Below the pieces are notes generated by a model, which searched no databases, was not told the DNA's origin, and saw only the letters and a program-made list of their open reading frames with translations. Shown here in pieces: positions 17,054-26,418 of a stretch of 64,000 bases of DNA. Source of the DNA: Halorhabdus sp. BNX81 (GTDB taxonomy: Archaea; Halobacteriota; Halobacteria; Halobacteriales; Haloarculaceae); assembly GCF_029229925.1 (NCBI RefSeq), contig NZ_CP107254.1:1736001-1800000 (forward strand), given 5' to 3'. Within the stretch, counting starts at the first letter, position 1. Every line of letters starts with the position of its first letter. Made by a program: the position numbers and the translations under genes.

Positions 17054-17989
17054 TCAGGGAGTGTCGACCGACAGCGGCGGCAACCCGGCCTCGATTTCCT
17101 CGCGGCGATCCTCGAACCAGTCGGGGAGAACCAACCGTTCGCCCAGTTCGTCGAGATCCTCGTCGACGGTGTAGCCCGGTTCCGCCGTCGCATACTCGAA
17201 GAGGACGCCGCCGGGCGTCCGGGTGTACACCGACTCGAACCACTTTCGATCGACGATTTCGGTCGGGCGCAACCCGAGATTCTGGAGTTGCTCGCGCCAT
17301 TCGGCCTGGTCGTCGCGCGTGACCCGGAAGGCAACGTGATGAACGGTCCCCGCTCCTGGCTGCCCCCGCCCCCGGTCCGGTTCGGCGACCAGATCGACGA
17401 CGGCCCCAAGCTCACCAGTTGCTTCGTAGCGTGTTCGATCCCCCTCGCTGCCCGCTTGTCCGTAGCCCATCTTTTCGAGTAGCCTGACCGTACTGTCGGT
17501 GTCTTCGAGCGAGAGGGTCACGCCATAGAACCCACGGATCGCCCGCTCGGGCGGGACCGGGCCGGCGGGCGGATCGCCGGCGGGGGCGTCTTCGACGCCG
17601 ACGAGTTCCAGCGGGAGGCCGTCCGGATCACGGAACGGGATCACGGTCTCGCCGAAGCGCTCCCGTGGTTCGTCGGCGTCGACGCCCGCCTCCGCAAGGC
17701 GGTCGACCCAGTACTCGACGGCGTCGGCCGGGATCATAAACGCCGTTGTACCCACCTGCCCGGTCCCGACCTGCCCGGGTCGGGCTCCCGGGTAGGGGAA
17801 AAACGTCATGCTCGTGCCCGGCGAGCCCGCGTGGTCGCCGTAGAAGAGGTGATAGACCGAGGTATCGTCCTGGTTGACACTGCGCTTGACCAGCCGGAGG
17901 CCGAGCGTCTCGGTGTAAAACTCGTAGTTCGCCTCGGGATCGCTCGCGATGGCCGTCACGTGGTGGATTCCGGGAATGTCTTCGGGCAT
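17054..17989 (-). CDS. VOC-superfamily ring-cleaving dioxygenase (CatE/MhqO-like)
   Basis: Predicted metal-dependent dioxygenase of 311 aa with two glyoxalase/VOC halves. GIHHVTAIASDPEANYEFYTETLGLRLVKRSVNQDD begins the first, GTVHHVAFRV begins the second metal-binding module, and GGVLFEYAT supplies the Glu ligand. This is the family of MhqA/MhqO and CatE, which open hydroquinone or catechol rings. The ATG at 17989 (MPEDIPG) is family-like; the 22 residues read upstream are not. It ends 22 bp from, and convergent with, the DoxX gene. Confidence 0.9.
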   Translation of the reverse strand: MPEDIPGIHHVTAIASDPEANYEFYTETLGLRLVKRSVNQDDTSVYHLFYGDHAGSPGTSMTFFPYPGARPGQVGTGQVGTTAFMIPADAVEYWVDRLAEAGVDADEPRERFGETVIPFRDPDGLPLELVGVEDAPAGDPPAGPVPPERAIRGFYGVTLSLEDTDSTVRLLEKMGYGQAGSEGDRTRYEATGELGAVVDLVAEPDRGRGQPGAGTVHHVAFRVTRDDQAEWREQLQNLGLRPTEIVDRKWFESVYTRTPGGVLFEYATAEPGYTVDEDLDELGERLVLPDWFEDRREEIEAGLPPLSVDTP

Positions 17990-18079
17990 ACTCGGAAAGA
18001 GGGGCTCCTGGCAGATAGCCGTTCGGTCACCGGCGAAGCCGACCCTGAGCGTCAATCAGAACGGCGCGCTGGGCTCGAT

Positions 18080-20578
18080 TCACATCGGCGACGCTCTCCA
18101 CGACGCCAGCGCCAACCCATTCGTCGATTGAGCCGAAAGCGCGGACTCGCGGCCAAGCGACTGGCTCGTCTCGCGTTCCACCGGTGTGATTTGGGCGTCG
18201 ACGGCCACCGGATCACCGCCCGTCGCATACGGTTGGTCGATGCCGATAGTAAAGCGGTTGTCGCCGCTCGTATCAATATGCGGCACGGCCACGAGTGTCG
18301 TCTGGCGCTGGATAGACTCGTCGAGTTGGACGCGAACGTTCGTGTGCTCACCCGGCGGCAGGTAGCCGGTATGACCCACGATCGCCCCGTCGGCTGTGCG
18401 TTCATGGATCACCACGAACCCACCTTCAGAGGTGGAGACCGAGTCGATCGTGACCCCATCGCCGAGCGTCTCCTGATCCTGGATGGTCAGCGATGCCACG
18501 GGCGAGGTCACGAGCAGGATTGCGACGTAGGCGATCGAAAGCAAGATCGCCGCGTGTTTCGCGCCGTCCTTGAGCGTCCCCTCACCGAGGAGGCCGGCGA
18601 CGAAGCCCGAGAGCACTGCCTGGATCAACGCGGCGTGAAGGAAGATCAGCGTGTAGGCCGGCTTGTTGACCTGCCCGAGCCGGGCGAAGGCAGTCACGTC
18701 GACGCCCAGGCGATTGGACTCGGGGACGGGAACGTTGTCGGGTAAGCTCGGGACGAGCACCTCCTCGACGGCGAAAATGATGACCAGAAAGACCAGAAAC
18801 GAGACGTAGATCACGACCAGATAGGTGAACATCTGCTGGCGGCGTTCCCGGCGGAGTTTGAGATCCGCACGCGCCTGCGAGGACGCGATCCGCAAGACTG
18901 GGCCGAGCCGTCCGCTCGCCCGCATTGCATGGGTGAGCAGCGTGACGACCCGGGCGATCGAGGCCGTTCGGACCCGCAGCCCGAACCGACGAAGCGCATC
19001 GGTCGCGTTGGCACCCATCGAAATGTCAGTCCAAATGCGGTCGACTTCGTCAGTCAGGACGCCAAGATCCGAGTCCCGAACCCGATCGAGACTTTCGACG
19101 AAGGACATCCCCGCCTCGTTGAGACTCGCCAGCCGTTCGAGCAACTCGGGTGTTGCGGCCTCGATCCGGTCGATTCGCCGGGAGTAGATCTCCCGGACGG
19201 TGGCGAACGAGCCGATCAAAAAGATCGTGATCTGGACGATCACATCGTCGGCGTACCGGAGGTTGAACCCGTAGTCGGTCATGGCGGCCGGCCCGCGAAT
19301 CACCAGCCATATCAGCGCGATCGGCACAGTGAGATAGAAGATCCGGGTCGGATTCCAGATGATCGTCTGGATCGGACGGCGCAGAACACGCTTGAATCGA
19401 CTGATCCGGTCGTACAACGCGAGTTGGGACCGGCCAGCCGACAGCCGGGCGAGATGCCCGCCGTCCGCGGTCGCCGTCGTCGTCTCGGGTGCAGTTGTGT
19501 CCGGAGCGGCGCTCTTGAGGGTTCCCACGCCGCTCTCACGGGCGACGCCGAGTTCCTCGAGTTTCTGCACCAGGAAGACGACAAACAGGGCATTCGACAG
19601 CGGGACGATGAGATACGCGAGCAGTTGCAAGAACGGAAGGGTATCTGTCACCGTCAGCCCGAACACCAACAGGATCGTGAGCAAAAACAGGATGCCGGCG
19701 ACGAGCGTCGTGACGTACGCTTCGGCGATGGTTGCAAGCAGTTCCAGCACTTCCTCCTGGCGCTGTTCGGTCTCCGCCTGAAGGCGGTCGTACTGGTCTT
19801 CGAGAAACTGCGGGATCTGCTGGCCACTGGCGAGGACGCTCGCGAGGTTCTCGGCGAATGTCCGGAAGGTGTCGCTCGGACTCCGGTGGGCTGTCCGTCT
19901 GATCGCCGAGATCATGTCCGTCCCGAAGATATCCATCTCCCGGACAGCGACGCTCATCTCGTCGGCCGCGTCGCCGTAGATTTCCCGGTTCCGGCCGAGC
20001 GTTCGCATCACGTCCGGGAACGCGAGTCCCCCACGAGACAGGGCGTAGGTGAACGCGACTGTTCGGGGGAGGGCCGCGTTGATGCCGCGTCGCCTGACCT
20101 CGGCGTCGCCGGCGGGGAGTTGCCAGCGTGCCACATAGGTCACGACCGCGGAGAGCCCACCGATGACGACCCCGCCGATCGTGAGGACGAGAAACACCTG
20201 GTCGGGCGGGAGGACGATTTCGAGGTTTCGGTTGCCCAGCGCGTCACCCATGACCGAGGGGAGATCCGCAAGCACGGCGGCGATTGTCGGGATCACCACC
20301 AGCGCCCCGCCGATGAAATATACCCCGACGGTCCCCCCGATGAGCGCTGCCAGTGCCGTATAGAGGTACGTCTTGGCTGCGTACACCCGGTAGGTCGTCT
20401 CGAGGTACGCAGAGGCCAGCATGCGCTTTCGCGCGGGTGACTCGCCGATGTGCTGGCTGAAATACTGTCGGGCGATCCGCGTAAATACGCGGTCGACACG
20501 GGGGCTAACGCGGGTCAGCGCGAGCACTCCGGCGAGTGCGAGTGCGGCGACCAGCGGCAGGTATCCCGTGAGGCTCAT
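18080..20578 (-). CDS. pilC: Type IV pilus assembly membrane protein PilC (TadC/FlaJ-like)
   Basis: Polytopic platform protein (832 aa) anchoring the pilus motor in the membrane. It has two T2SSF-type domains: about residues 190-330 (AFTYALSRGGLAFPDVMRTL ... LEDQYDRLQAETEQRQEEVLELLA) and 480-640 (PELLERLASLNEAGMSFVESL ... RRERRQQMFTYLVVIYVSFLVF), each followed by membrane helices. A soluble C-terminal extension of about 150 residues after the last helix is longer than in most homologues. The ATG overlaps the pilB stop by 4 bases. The upstream in-frame reading is the shadow of pilB. Confidence 0.9.
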   Translation of the reverse strand: MSLTGYLPLVAALALAGVLALTRVSPRVDRVFTRIARQYFSQHIGESPARKRMLASAYLETTYRVYAAKTYLYTALAALIGGTVGVYFIGGALVVIPTIAAVLADLPSVMGDALGNRNLEIVLPPDQVFLVLTIGGVVIGGLSAVVTYVARWQLPAGDAEVRRRGINAALPRTVAFTYALSRGGLAFPDVMRTLGRNREIYGDAADEMSVAVREMDIFGTDMISAIRRTAHRSPSDTFRTFAENLASVLASGQQIPQFLEDQYDRLQAETEQRQEEVLELLATIAEAYVTTLVAGILFLLTILLVFGLTVTDTLPFLQLLAYLIVPLSNALFVVFLVQKLEELGVARESGVGTLKSAAPDTTAPETTTATADGGHLARLSAGRSQLALYDRISRFKRVLRRPIQTIIWNPTRIFYLTVPIALIWLVIRGPAAMTDYGFNLRYADDVIVQITIFLIGSFATVREIYSRRIDRIEAATPELLERLASLNEAGMSFVESLDRVRDSDLGVLTDEVDRIWTDISMGANATDALRRFGLRVRTASIARVVTLLTHAMRASGRLGPVLRIASSQARADLKLRRERRQQMFTYLVVIYVSFLVFLVIIFAVEEVLVPSLPDNVPVPESNRLGVDVTAFARLGQVNKPAYTLIFLHAALIQAVLSGFVAGLLGEGTLKDGAKHAAILLSIAYVAILLVTSPVASLTIQDQETLGDGVTIDSVSTSEGGFVVIHERTADGAIVGHTGYLPPGEHTNVRVQLDESIQRQTTLVAVPHIDTSGDNRFTIGIDQPYATGGDPVAVDAQITPVERETSQSLGRESALSAQSTNGLALASWRASPM

Positions 20579-22248
20579 GGCTCCGTGGTGGCTGTTCCCT
20601 CGATCCGAGAGAGCACGGCGTCTTTGTCGGCGTAGTACCGGTTGACGAACGACGTGAACCGGCGGTAATCCGAAACGCCCTCGGCCTGGAGATGCGCCAG
20701 GAACCGCTCTCTGTCTTCGAGTTCCCGGAGGAGTTCCGCCTGACTCCAGCCGCGCTCCTCGCGGATCTCTTCGAGCAACGAGGAGTCCCGTTGGGCGTAG
20801 CCGTCCTGGTTTGGCTGCCACTCGTAGGCGTTGGCGTAGTCGAGTTCACCCGTCCGCTGGTCGATACCTTCGATCTCCGCCAGCGTCTTTGCCCGGCGGA
20901 CGCGCTCGTCACCCTGGCGGGTCAACACCTGGACAGCCAGGATGTCCAGGCTCTGGACCATCGGCCGCGGAACGTTGATCGGCTCGTTCTCTAAGCGATT
21001 GATGACCGTCTGGACGGAGTCGGCGTGCATCGTCGAGAACGTCGTGTGACCCGTGTTCATCGCCTGGAATAGCGTGATCGCCTCCTCACCACGCACCTCA
21101 CCGACGACGATGTACTCCGGACGATGGCGCAGCGCGGATCGCAGGAGGTCATACATCGAGATGTCGTCCTCGTCGAAGCGCTCGCGGGTAACCGAGGAGA
21201 GCCAGTTGTCGTGATATAGCGAGAGTTCACGGGTGTCCTCGATAGTGAGGACCTTCGCCCGCGGCGGAATGAACATCGAGACGGCGTTCATCGAGGTCGT
21301 CTTCCCGGCCGCGGTCCCGCCGGCGAACAGCAACGACTTGTTGTGCTCGATCGCGAGCCAAAGATACGCGAGCATCTCCCGGTTGAACGTGCCATACTCC
21401 AGAAGGTCGATCGGCGTGAACGGATCCTCGGCGTATTTCCGGATCGTGAACGCCGACCCTCGCGGCGTCACTTCCGTTCCCAGCGCGAGTTCGATCCGCG
21501 AGCCATCCGGCAGCGTCGTCGAGACGACCGGGTCGGCAATGCTGATGTGCCGGCCCGAGCGCTGGGCGAGTTGGACGACGACGTTTTCGAGTGCCTCGGC
21601 GTCGTAGGTGATATTCGTCTCGATGTCGGTGTAGCTATCGTGATAGATGAAGATCGGTAGCCCCGCCCCATCACAGGAGATGTCCTCGATCCCGGGGTCG
21701 TACATCAGCGGGTCGATCTTCCCATAGCCCTGGAACTCCCTGAACAGATAATAAAAGAGCCGGTGGACGGTCTCGATTCGGACGTCAACACCGTACTCCT
21801 CGAGTCGCTCCCGTAGTTCCGCGAGCAACGCCCCTTCCGGATCCTCATCGACGTCGGCGCGATACAACAGCGGATCACGGACGTCCTCGAACAATCGCTC
21901 CAGGAGTTCCCGCTCAAAGTCGTCGAGTCCCGGCTCGACTACGTGATAGCGGTGTTCGTCCCGCTCCGGGTCGTAATTGATCGAGGCGAACGCATAGGGG
22001 GCGTTCAGCCAGTACCGCTCGATCTCGTCCATCCCCGGAAGGCCGGTAAAATCCGTGAGACGTTCGTGTCGATGAGGATCGTAATTCTCGACGGCCACCT
22101 GTGAACCTGAGAGCACACGCGCGACCCGGACGAGCCAGTTTTTCGCTGATCCCAATGGACCGAGCTCTCCGGCTTCCTCAGCCGTTCGCGCGGCTCTGTC
22201 AGTGGACGTAGCAGCATCGTGATCCCCAGGGTGCTCCGGTTCTGACAT
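20575..22248 (-). CDS. pilB: Type IV pilus assembly ATPase PilB
   Basis: Secretion-type hexameric ATPase (557 aa) powering pilin assembly. The Walker A motif FAGGTAAGKTTS is near residue 310, and YIVVGEVRGEEA and TGHTTFSTMHADS are the Asp/Glu and His boxes of GspE/PilB enzymes. The N-terminal 130 residues form an acidic regulatory region. It is the first gene of a pilB-pilC pair transcribed together. TTTAAGTA on the minus strand near 22311-22318 may be its TATA element. A pilin gene lies at 55.2 kb and no pilin is adjacent. Confidence 0.93.
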   Translation of the reverse strand: MSEPEHPGDHDAATSTDRAARTAEEAGELGPLGSAKNWLVRVARVLSGSQVAVENYDPHRHERLTDFTGLPGMDEIERYWLNAPYAFASINYDPERDEHRYHVVEPGLDDFERELLERLFEDVRDPLLYRADVDEDPEGALLAELRERLEEYGVDVRIETVHRLFYYLFREFQGYGKIDPLMYDPGIEDISCDGAGLPIFIYHDSYTDIETNITYDAEALENVVVQLAQRSGRHISIADPVVSTTLPDGSRIELALGTEVTPRGSAFTIRKYAEDPFTPIDLLEYGTFNREMLAYLWLAIEHNKSLLFAGGTAAGKTTSMNAVSMFIPPRAKVLTIEDTRELSLYHDNWLSSVTRERFDEDDISMYDLLRSALRHRPEYIVVGEVRGEEAITLFQAMNTGHTTFSTMHADSVQTVINRLENEPINVPRPMVQSLDILAVQVLTRQGDERVRRAKTLAEIEGIDQRTGELDYANAYEWQPNQDGYAQRDSSLLEEIREERGWSQAELLRELEDRERFLAHLQAEGVSDYRRFTSFVNRYYADKDAVLSRIEGTATTEP

Positions 22249-22459
22249 CGTTCGGTCACGTTCGACGCGCCCGACGCCGATCCTTATTGCGGATAACGAG
22301 TCCAGGTACTTAAATTCGGACGCCGTTTGGTTGTCGGGTCGAGAGTCACCTGTCCGAAAGCCTCCCGGGAGCGGCCACGCCCCTGTGTTCCAGCCAACCG
22401 GCCGAACCTGACGTCGCCGTCACCTTCATGCTATTCGAACACATACCACTACCTACCGG

Positions 22460-22888
22460 ATGAAGCGCGAACACTTCAGTCTGACTGCCATCCCGGCCGG
22501 GGGGAGCCCCGACGCGCCCGATGTCCCGACGTTGCGAATTGAGTACAGTGGCGTCGCCGGCCTCCTCCGTGAGAAATTGACCGACGACGGAGGATCGACA
22601 CTCGAGGATGAGGACGTCGATGTCGCGTTTCGCAAGCGTGAGGGACAGCGAGGTGTACTAAGCATCGCGGAACGCCTCACCGGCGCGTTCATCTGTGAAC
22701 TCGATACCGAGGTGGCAAACGTAACGGACATCGTCGATGCCGCCGAGACCAACGACGGCCGCTACCGGATCGAAATTGTCATCGACGACGATAGCGTTCG
22801 CTTCGAGAAGGAGACCCTGCTGGTCTATGACGTCACTGGGGAGTTGCTCCGGTCCTGTAGCCTCAATCCGGGCAGCGTTGAACTGTAG
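22460..22888 (+). CDS. DUF5793 family protein
   Basis: Haloarchaeal protein of unknown function (142 aa). It matches my memory of DUF5793: MKREHFSLTAIP at the start, LREKLTDDGG ... DVAFRKRE in the centre, VLSIAERLTGAFICELD, and the closing LLVYDVTGELLRSCSLNPGSVEL. Mostly beta-strand, soluble, acidic. Divergent from the pilus genes and followed by a HEWD protein gene 54 bp downstream. Confidence 0.82.
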   Translation: MKREHFSLTAIPAGGSPDAPDVPTLRIEYSGVAGLLREKLTDDGGSTLEDEDVDVAFRKREGQRGVLSIAERLTGAFICELDTEVANVTDIVDAAETNDGRYRIEIVIDDDSVRFEKETLLVYDVTGELLRSCSLNPGSVEL

Positions 22889-22942
22889 GCATCGATTCGC
22901 TGACCCGAGACATTCTTGTCGATCCGTCCCGTCGACCTATCC

Positions 22943-23116
22943 ATGATTCGAATCGCTCCCCCGAACGAGCGTAAGTGTGAACGATGTGGGCGCAAGGAAG
23001 TCTGGGACGACGACCGTGGCGTCTGGGCCGCCCGCGACGACGACCGGACCGGCAGCCCTCACTGTCTCCACGAGTGGGACATCAACGGGAGTTACAACCC
23101 GATTGAAGAACTGTAA
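22943..23116 (+). CDS. HEWD family zinc-ribbon-like small protein
   Basis: 57-residue protein with one CxxC pair (CERCGRK) and a later Cys-His in SPHCLHEWDINGSYNPI, so a small zinc-binding fold is likely. The sequence HEWD gives the haloarchaeal family its name. I start at the ATG at 22943; an in-frame ATG 9 codons earlier adds residues that families of this kind lack. Function unknown. Confidence 0.83.
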   Translation: MIRIAPPNERKCERCGRKEVWDDDRGVWAARDDDRTGSPHCLHEWDINGSYNPIEEL

Positions 23117-23173
23117 CCGTAAACATCCCGCGGGCGCCTCCGGGAGCGAGTTTCGGTATCTCTCTTTTGCGTG

Positions 23174-24190
23174 CTAGAATGCCGGGATGAGCCCTTGCTC
23201 GAAGATTCCGGCAGCCGTCAGCAACCCGATCACGAGCGTCGTCACTACGATGGCGAACGCGGGCGGGTCGACGTGCGTATCGGCGTGCGCATAGAGGATA
23301 CGGCCACTGAATTCGGCGATCACTGCGCTGACGAGGCCGAACCCGGCACCGAGTGCAAGCGCCACTTCGATCCCCATGGCTGGCATCGAGAGTGCGGCGA
23401 TGCCGGCGGGGAATGCGATGTGGTGGACGATCGGGAACCGATCGACGCCGGCGACGGTGATCGTCAGTGTGGCCATCGCGAGACCGAACACGAGATAATA
23501 CCGCTGGGTCACGTACGTCACGTAGGCCCCAAACACCCCGACGACGATGCCGAGGAGTGCCTGCTGGAGCCACCGTTGTTGGTGTGGAACCCACGGCTCG
23601 ACGGCCAGTCGCGTCGGGTCAGCCTCGTCGTGCCCTTCGAGTGCCGTCCTGATCTCGCCGCGCTCGTAGGGCGACATGTCCAGCAGGCCCTCGCTGATCG
23701 ATCCCACGAGCGGATAGCCAAAGGCGATCCGGGCCAACAATCCCGAGACCAGGACGCTTGCCATGACCGGATCGACTGGGAGCGCGAAAGTCCGGACGAG
23801 TGCGGCCAGCCAGTAGCCGATCACGCCGAACGCCCCGCCAGCGAGCAACGCATCGACCCGCGCGCCGTTCGGCGTGAAGATGTCCTTGGCCCGGTGATAG
23901 GGGAACGAATCGGGCTCCTCGTGGCGGCCGAGATACGCGGCAGCCGCGACGCCACCGGCGAAGGCGACGTGCGGGCCGAGCGCGGGGCCGTACCCGATCT
24001 GGGACGTGAGTCCGATCGCCCCAGCGCTTCCCGTCGCGGCACCGGTAGCCGCATTGGCGACCTCGCCGACGACGATCACCAATCCCGAGAGGCCCAGCGC
24101 TGCCATCCCGCCCATGGCGGCCCCGATCGCACCGCCGGCAAACGCGACGACGAGTATCTCGATCGCGAAATATCCCGCCTCAGCGACCAT
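23174..24190 (-). CDS. Polytopic membrane protein
   Basis: Not recognised beyond being an integral membrane protein (338 aa, about eight to nine helices rich in Gly and Ala). The N-terminus MVAEAGYFAIEILVVAFAGG starts straight into a helix, which decides the start; upstream residues are basic. A soluble loop at about residues 105-130 (RHEEPDSFPYHRAKDIFTPNGA) and another at 195-225 separate helix groups. It is the last gene of a run that includes aglB, DUF368 and a glycosyltransferase, so a role at the cell envelope is possible. Confidence 0.75.
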   Translation of the reverse strand: MVAEAGYFAIEILVVAFAGGAIGAAMGGMAALGLSGLVIVVGEVANAATGAATGSAGAIGLTSQIGYGPALGPHVAFAGGVAAAAYLGRHEEPDSFPYHRAKDIFTPNGARVDALLAGGAFGVIGYWLAALVRTFALPVDPVMASVLVSGLLARIAFGYPLVGSISEGLLDMSPYERGEIRTALEGHDEADPTRLAVEPWVPHQQRWLQQALLGIVVGVFGAYVTYVTQRYYLVFGLAMATLTITVAGVDRFPIVHHIAFPAGIAALSMPAMGIEVALALGAGFGLVSAVIAEFSGRILYAHADTHVDPPAFAIVVTTLVIGLLTAAGIFEQGLIPAF

Positions 24191-24306
24191 GGTCCCACGC
24201 TCCTGTCCAGCGAATTTCCAACCGACACCTGCCCGAATATCGATCCATGCGTACACCTGTCTCCGTGGGTGTAGTTAGTAGTTGGCGTCTCGATCGTCCT
24301 TCAACG

Positions 24307-25383
24307 CTACGAGTAGCCCTCGGTCGGATCCCGTCCCGCAAGCAGCGCCTCGTAGACCGAGACGAGTTCCTCGCCGACGCGATCGAGGCTGTGTTCCTCA
24401 GCCGTCGCACGGGCGTTCGAACCCAACCGCTCCCGGAGGTCGGGATCCTCCGCAAGCCGTTCGACCGCCTCGCGGAACTCCGCGTCAGTCTCGGCTTTCA
24501 GGCAGTCCTCGCCGTCGGTGAAGAACTCCTCGAAGACCGGGATGTCCCGGATGACGACGGCCTTCTCGGCGGCCATCGCTTCGAGGACGGCGATCCCCTG
24601 GTTCTCGGTCTTCGTGGGGAACAGATAGATATCGCCCGCACCGAACGCATCGCGAATGTCGTCGATCCAGCCGGTGAACGTGACGTTCTCCGGCGGCTCT
24701 TCTGTCCAGCGTTGCACCGTCTTCGATGCCAGCGGGCTCGTGCTGTAGGGGCCAAACCACGCGAAATCGTACGGCGTCTCCTGGGCGACCCGACAGAACG
24801 TGCTCAGCCCCTTGCGCTCGAAGACCTGCCCAACGGCGAAGACGACGACGCCATCGAGGTCGTACTTCTCTCTGGCGGACGCCCGGAACTTCTCGTAGCC
24901 CTCCAGGTTCTCCAAGTCGACGCCGTTGGTCATCGGCTTGATTGGGGCCGTGACGGGATACGATTCGAGCACGCGGCGCGTGTACTCACTGGGACAGAGG
25001 ACGAGGTCGGCCTGGGAGTAAAACCACCGAAGATACCAGCCGAGGGGTTTCGAAACCAGGTTCGATCCCCGAAAGCTCTCCTGGAAGTCCTCGCGGGTGA
25101 CGTGTGAGTGTAAAATCAGCGGGATGTCGTGGCGCTGTGCGTGCTTGGCGACGGCGATCGATCCCGGACCGATGAGGTTGGCGTGGGCAACATCGAAGTC
25201 AGCCCACAGCGATCCGTCACCGAGATTACTCACGGCTGCAGTCGCCGGGTTCCGGCCGTCCCACGGCGACGTCACGACGTCGACGTCCGTGGTCGCCAGA
25301 GCCGCGCGCTGCTGGGAGGCAGCAGTTCGGATCCCGCTGGGGCCAAGATAGGGTTCGAGTTCGAGATAGTTGAGGACGCGCAT
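24307..25383 (-). CDS. Family 4 glycosyltransferase
   Basis: Transfers a sugar from an activated donor to an acceptor, probably in glycan assembly. A GT-B fold is indicated by the N-terminal GPSGIRTAASQQ loop and the C-terminal donor-binding region IYLFPTKTENQGIAVLEAMAAEKAVVIRDIP, with the EX7E-like E..GIAVLE motif. No signal or membrane helix is present, so it acts on the cytoplasmic face. It lies downstream of aglB and the DUF368 gene on the same strand with a 57-bp gap, suggesting a role in building the lipid-linked glycan. Confidence 0.9.
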   Translation of the reverse strand: MRVLNYLELEPYLGPSGIRTAASQQRAALATTDVDVVTSPWDGRNPATAAVSNLGDGSLWADFDVAHANLIGPGSIAVAKHAQRHDIPLILHSHVTREDFQESFRGSNLVSKPLGWYLRWFYSQADLVLCPSEYTRRVLESYPVTAPIKPMTNGVDLENLEGYEKFRASAREKYDLDGVVVFAVGQVFERKGLSTFCRVAQETPYDFAWFGPYSTSPLASKTVQRWTEEPPENVTFTGWIDDIRDAFGAGDIYLFPTKTENQGIAVLEAMAAEKAVVIRDIPVFEEFFTDGEDCLKAETDAEFREAVERLAEDPDLRERLGSNARATAEEHSLDRVGEELVSVYEALLAGRDPTEGYS

Positions 25384-25440
25384 ACGCTCTGTCTGGCCCA
25401 GCGTGGGGAAAACGCTACCGACTCCCGGCGAGCGATCGCG

Positions 25441-26415
25441 TCAATACGACAGCGACCCAGTGTATTGGTCGAGAACGAGCACCGCCCCGGCCCCGACACC
25501 CGCCGCAAGCAGCGTCAGAAATGTCGTCGTCGGGCTCCAGGTGGCAGTGTTGTCGAGGACTTCTTCGACTGGCAGCCGTAGCGCCCCGACCATGAGGCTA
25601 ACGAGGAACGTCAACGTGGCTACCCGGTAGGTGGATAGCGCCCACCGGATCACCCGGGCGAACGAGAGCAAGCCGACGAGCGCGCCGATCCCGACGACGG
25701 CTACCGTCGTTGCCAGATCCAGAACGCCACCGAGAGACGCATTCCCAGTTACCAACCCGAGAAGACTGTCGACGAACTGTTTGAGGACACCCGTCAGATA
25801 ATCGTACTGCCCCAGCAACAACAGCATGAAGGCACCCGACACACCCGGCAGGATCATCGCGGTGATCATGATTGCCCCCGTGACGAAGAGGACCGGCAAC
25901 GCGTGTGAGTACGTCGCGCCGGCAGTCACGCCCGAGACGACGAACGCCAGCCCAAAGCCGACCACGGAAGCCCCGACTCGGCCGGGCGTCCCGACGGAGA
26001 CGTTCTCGTAGAGGACGACCGCCGAGGCGGCGATCAACCCGAAGAAGAAGGCAAAGGTGAGTGCCCGGGCCCCGTTCAACGCGGCGTGCATCACACGCGA
26101 GACGATCACCAGCGCCGTCAAGACGCCTGACCCGAGAACGACCAGGAATGGCACGTCCATGGCAAGCAGCCGACGAATCAGCGCCTGGCGGCCATTCGTG
26201 TGATGGATCCGAAGCAGGTGTCTGGCTGCGCGGGGATCGAGTCCGGCGATCGCACTGATGAGCCGCTCGTAGATCCCGGTGATAAACGCGATCGTCCCCC
26301 CCGAGACGCCCGGTACCGAGTCGGCCGCACCCATCGCGACGCCCTTGAGGTAGATCACGAGCCAGGCCCGGACATCTGTCGTCGACGTGGTCCGTGATTG
26401 CTCTCGGGAAGACAC
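25441..26415 (-). CDS. DUF368 (PopT-like) polyprenyl-phosphate translocase candidate
   Basis: Polytopic membrane protein (324 aa, GTG start) with the paired DUF368 signatures DSVPGVSGGTIAFITGIYERL and MILPGVSGAFMLLLLGQYDYL, an inverted-repeat layout typical of transporters. In bacteria DUF368 proteins (PopT) have been implicated in returning undecaprenyl phosphate across the membrane. Here the gene begins 3 bp after aglB, on the same transcript. I infer recycling of dolichol-type phosphate after glycan transfer by AglB; this is not proven for archaea. Confidence 0.85.
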   Translation of the reverse strand: MSSREQSRTTSTTDVRAWLVIYLKGVAMGAADSVPGVSGGTIAFITGIYERLISAIAGLDPRAARHLLRIHHTNGRQALIRRLLAMDVPFLVVLGSGVLTALVIVSRVMHAALNGARALTFAFFFGLIAASAVVLYENVSVGTPGRVGASVVGFGLAFVVSGVTAGATYSHALPVLFVTGAIMITAMILPGVSGAFMLLLLGQYDYLTGVLKQFVDSLLGLVTGNASLGGVLDLATTVAVVGIGALVGLLSFARVIRWALSTYRVATLTFLVSLMVGALRLPVEEVLDNTATWSPTTTFLTLLAAGVGAGAVLVLDQYTGSLSY

Positions 26416-26418
26416 GAT

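Noticed and set aside
18929-20440. 503-residue frame opposite pilC
   Set aside because: Composition is rich in Arg, Asp and Gln with no hydrophobic core; pilC is well supported.
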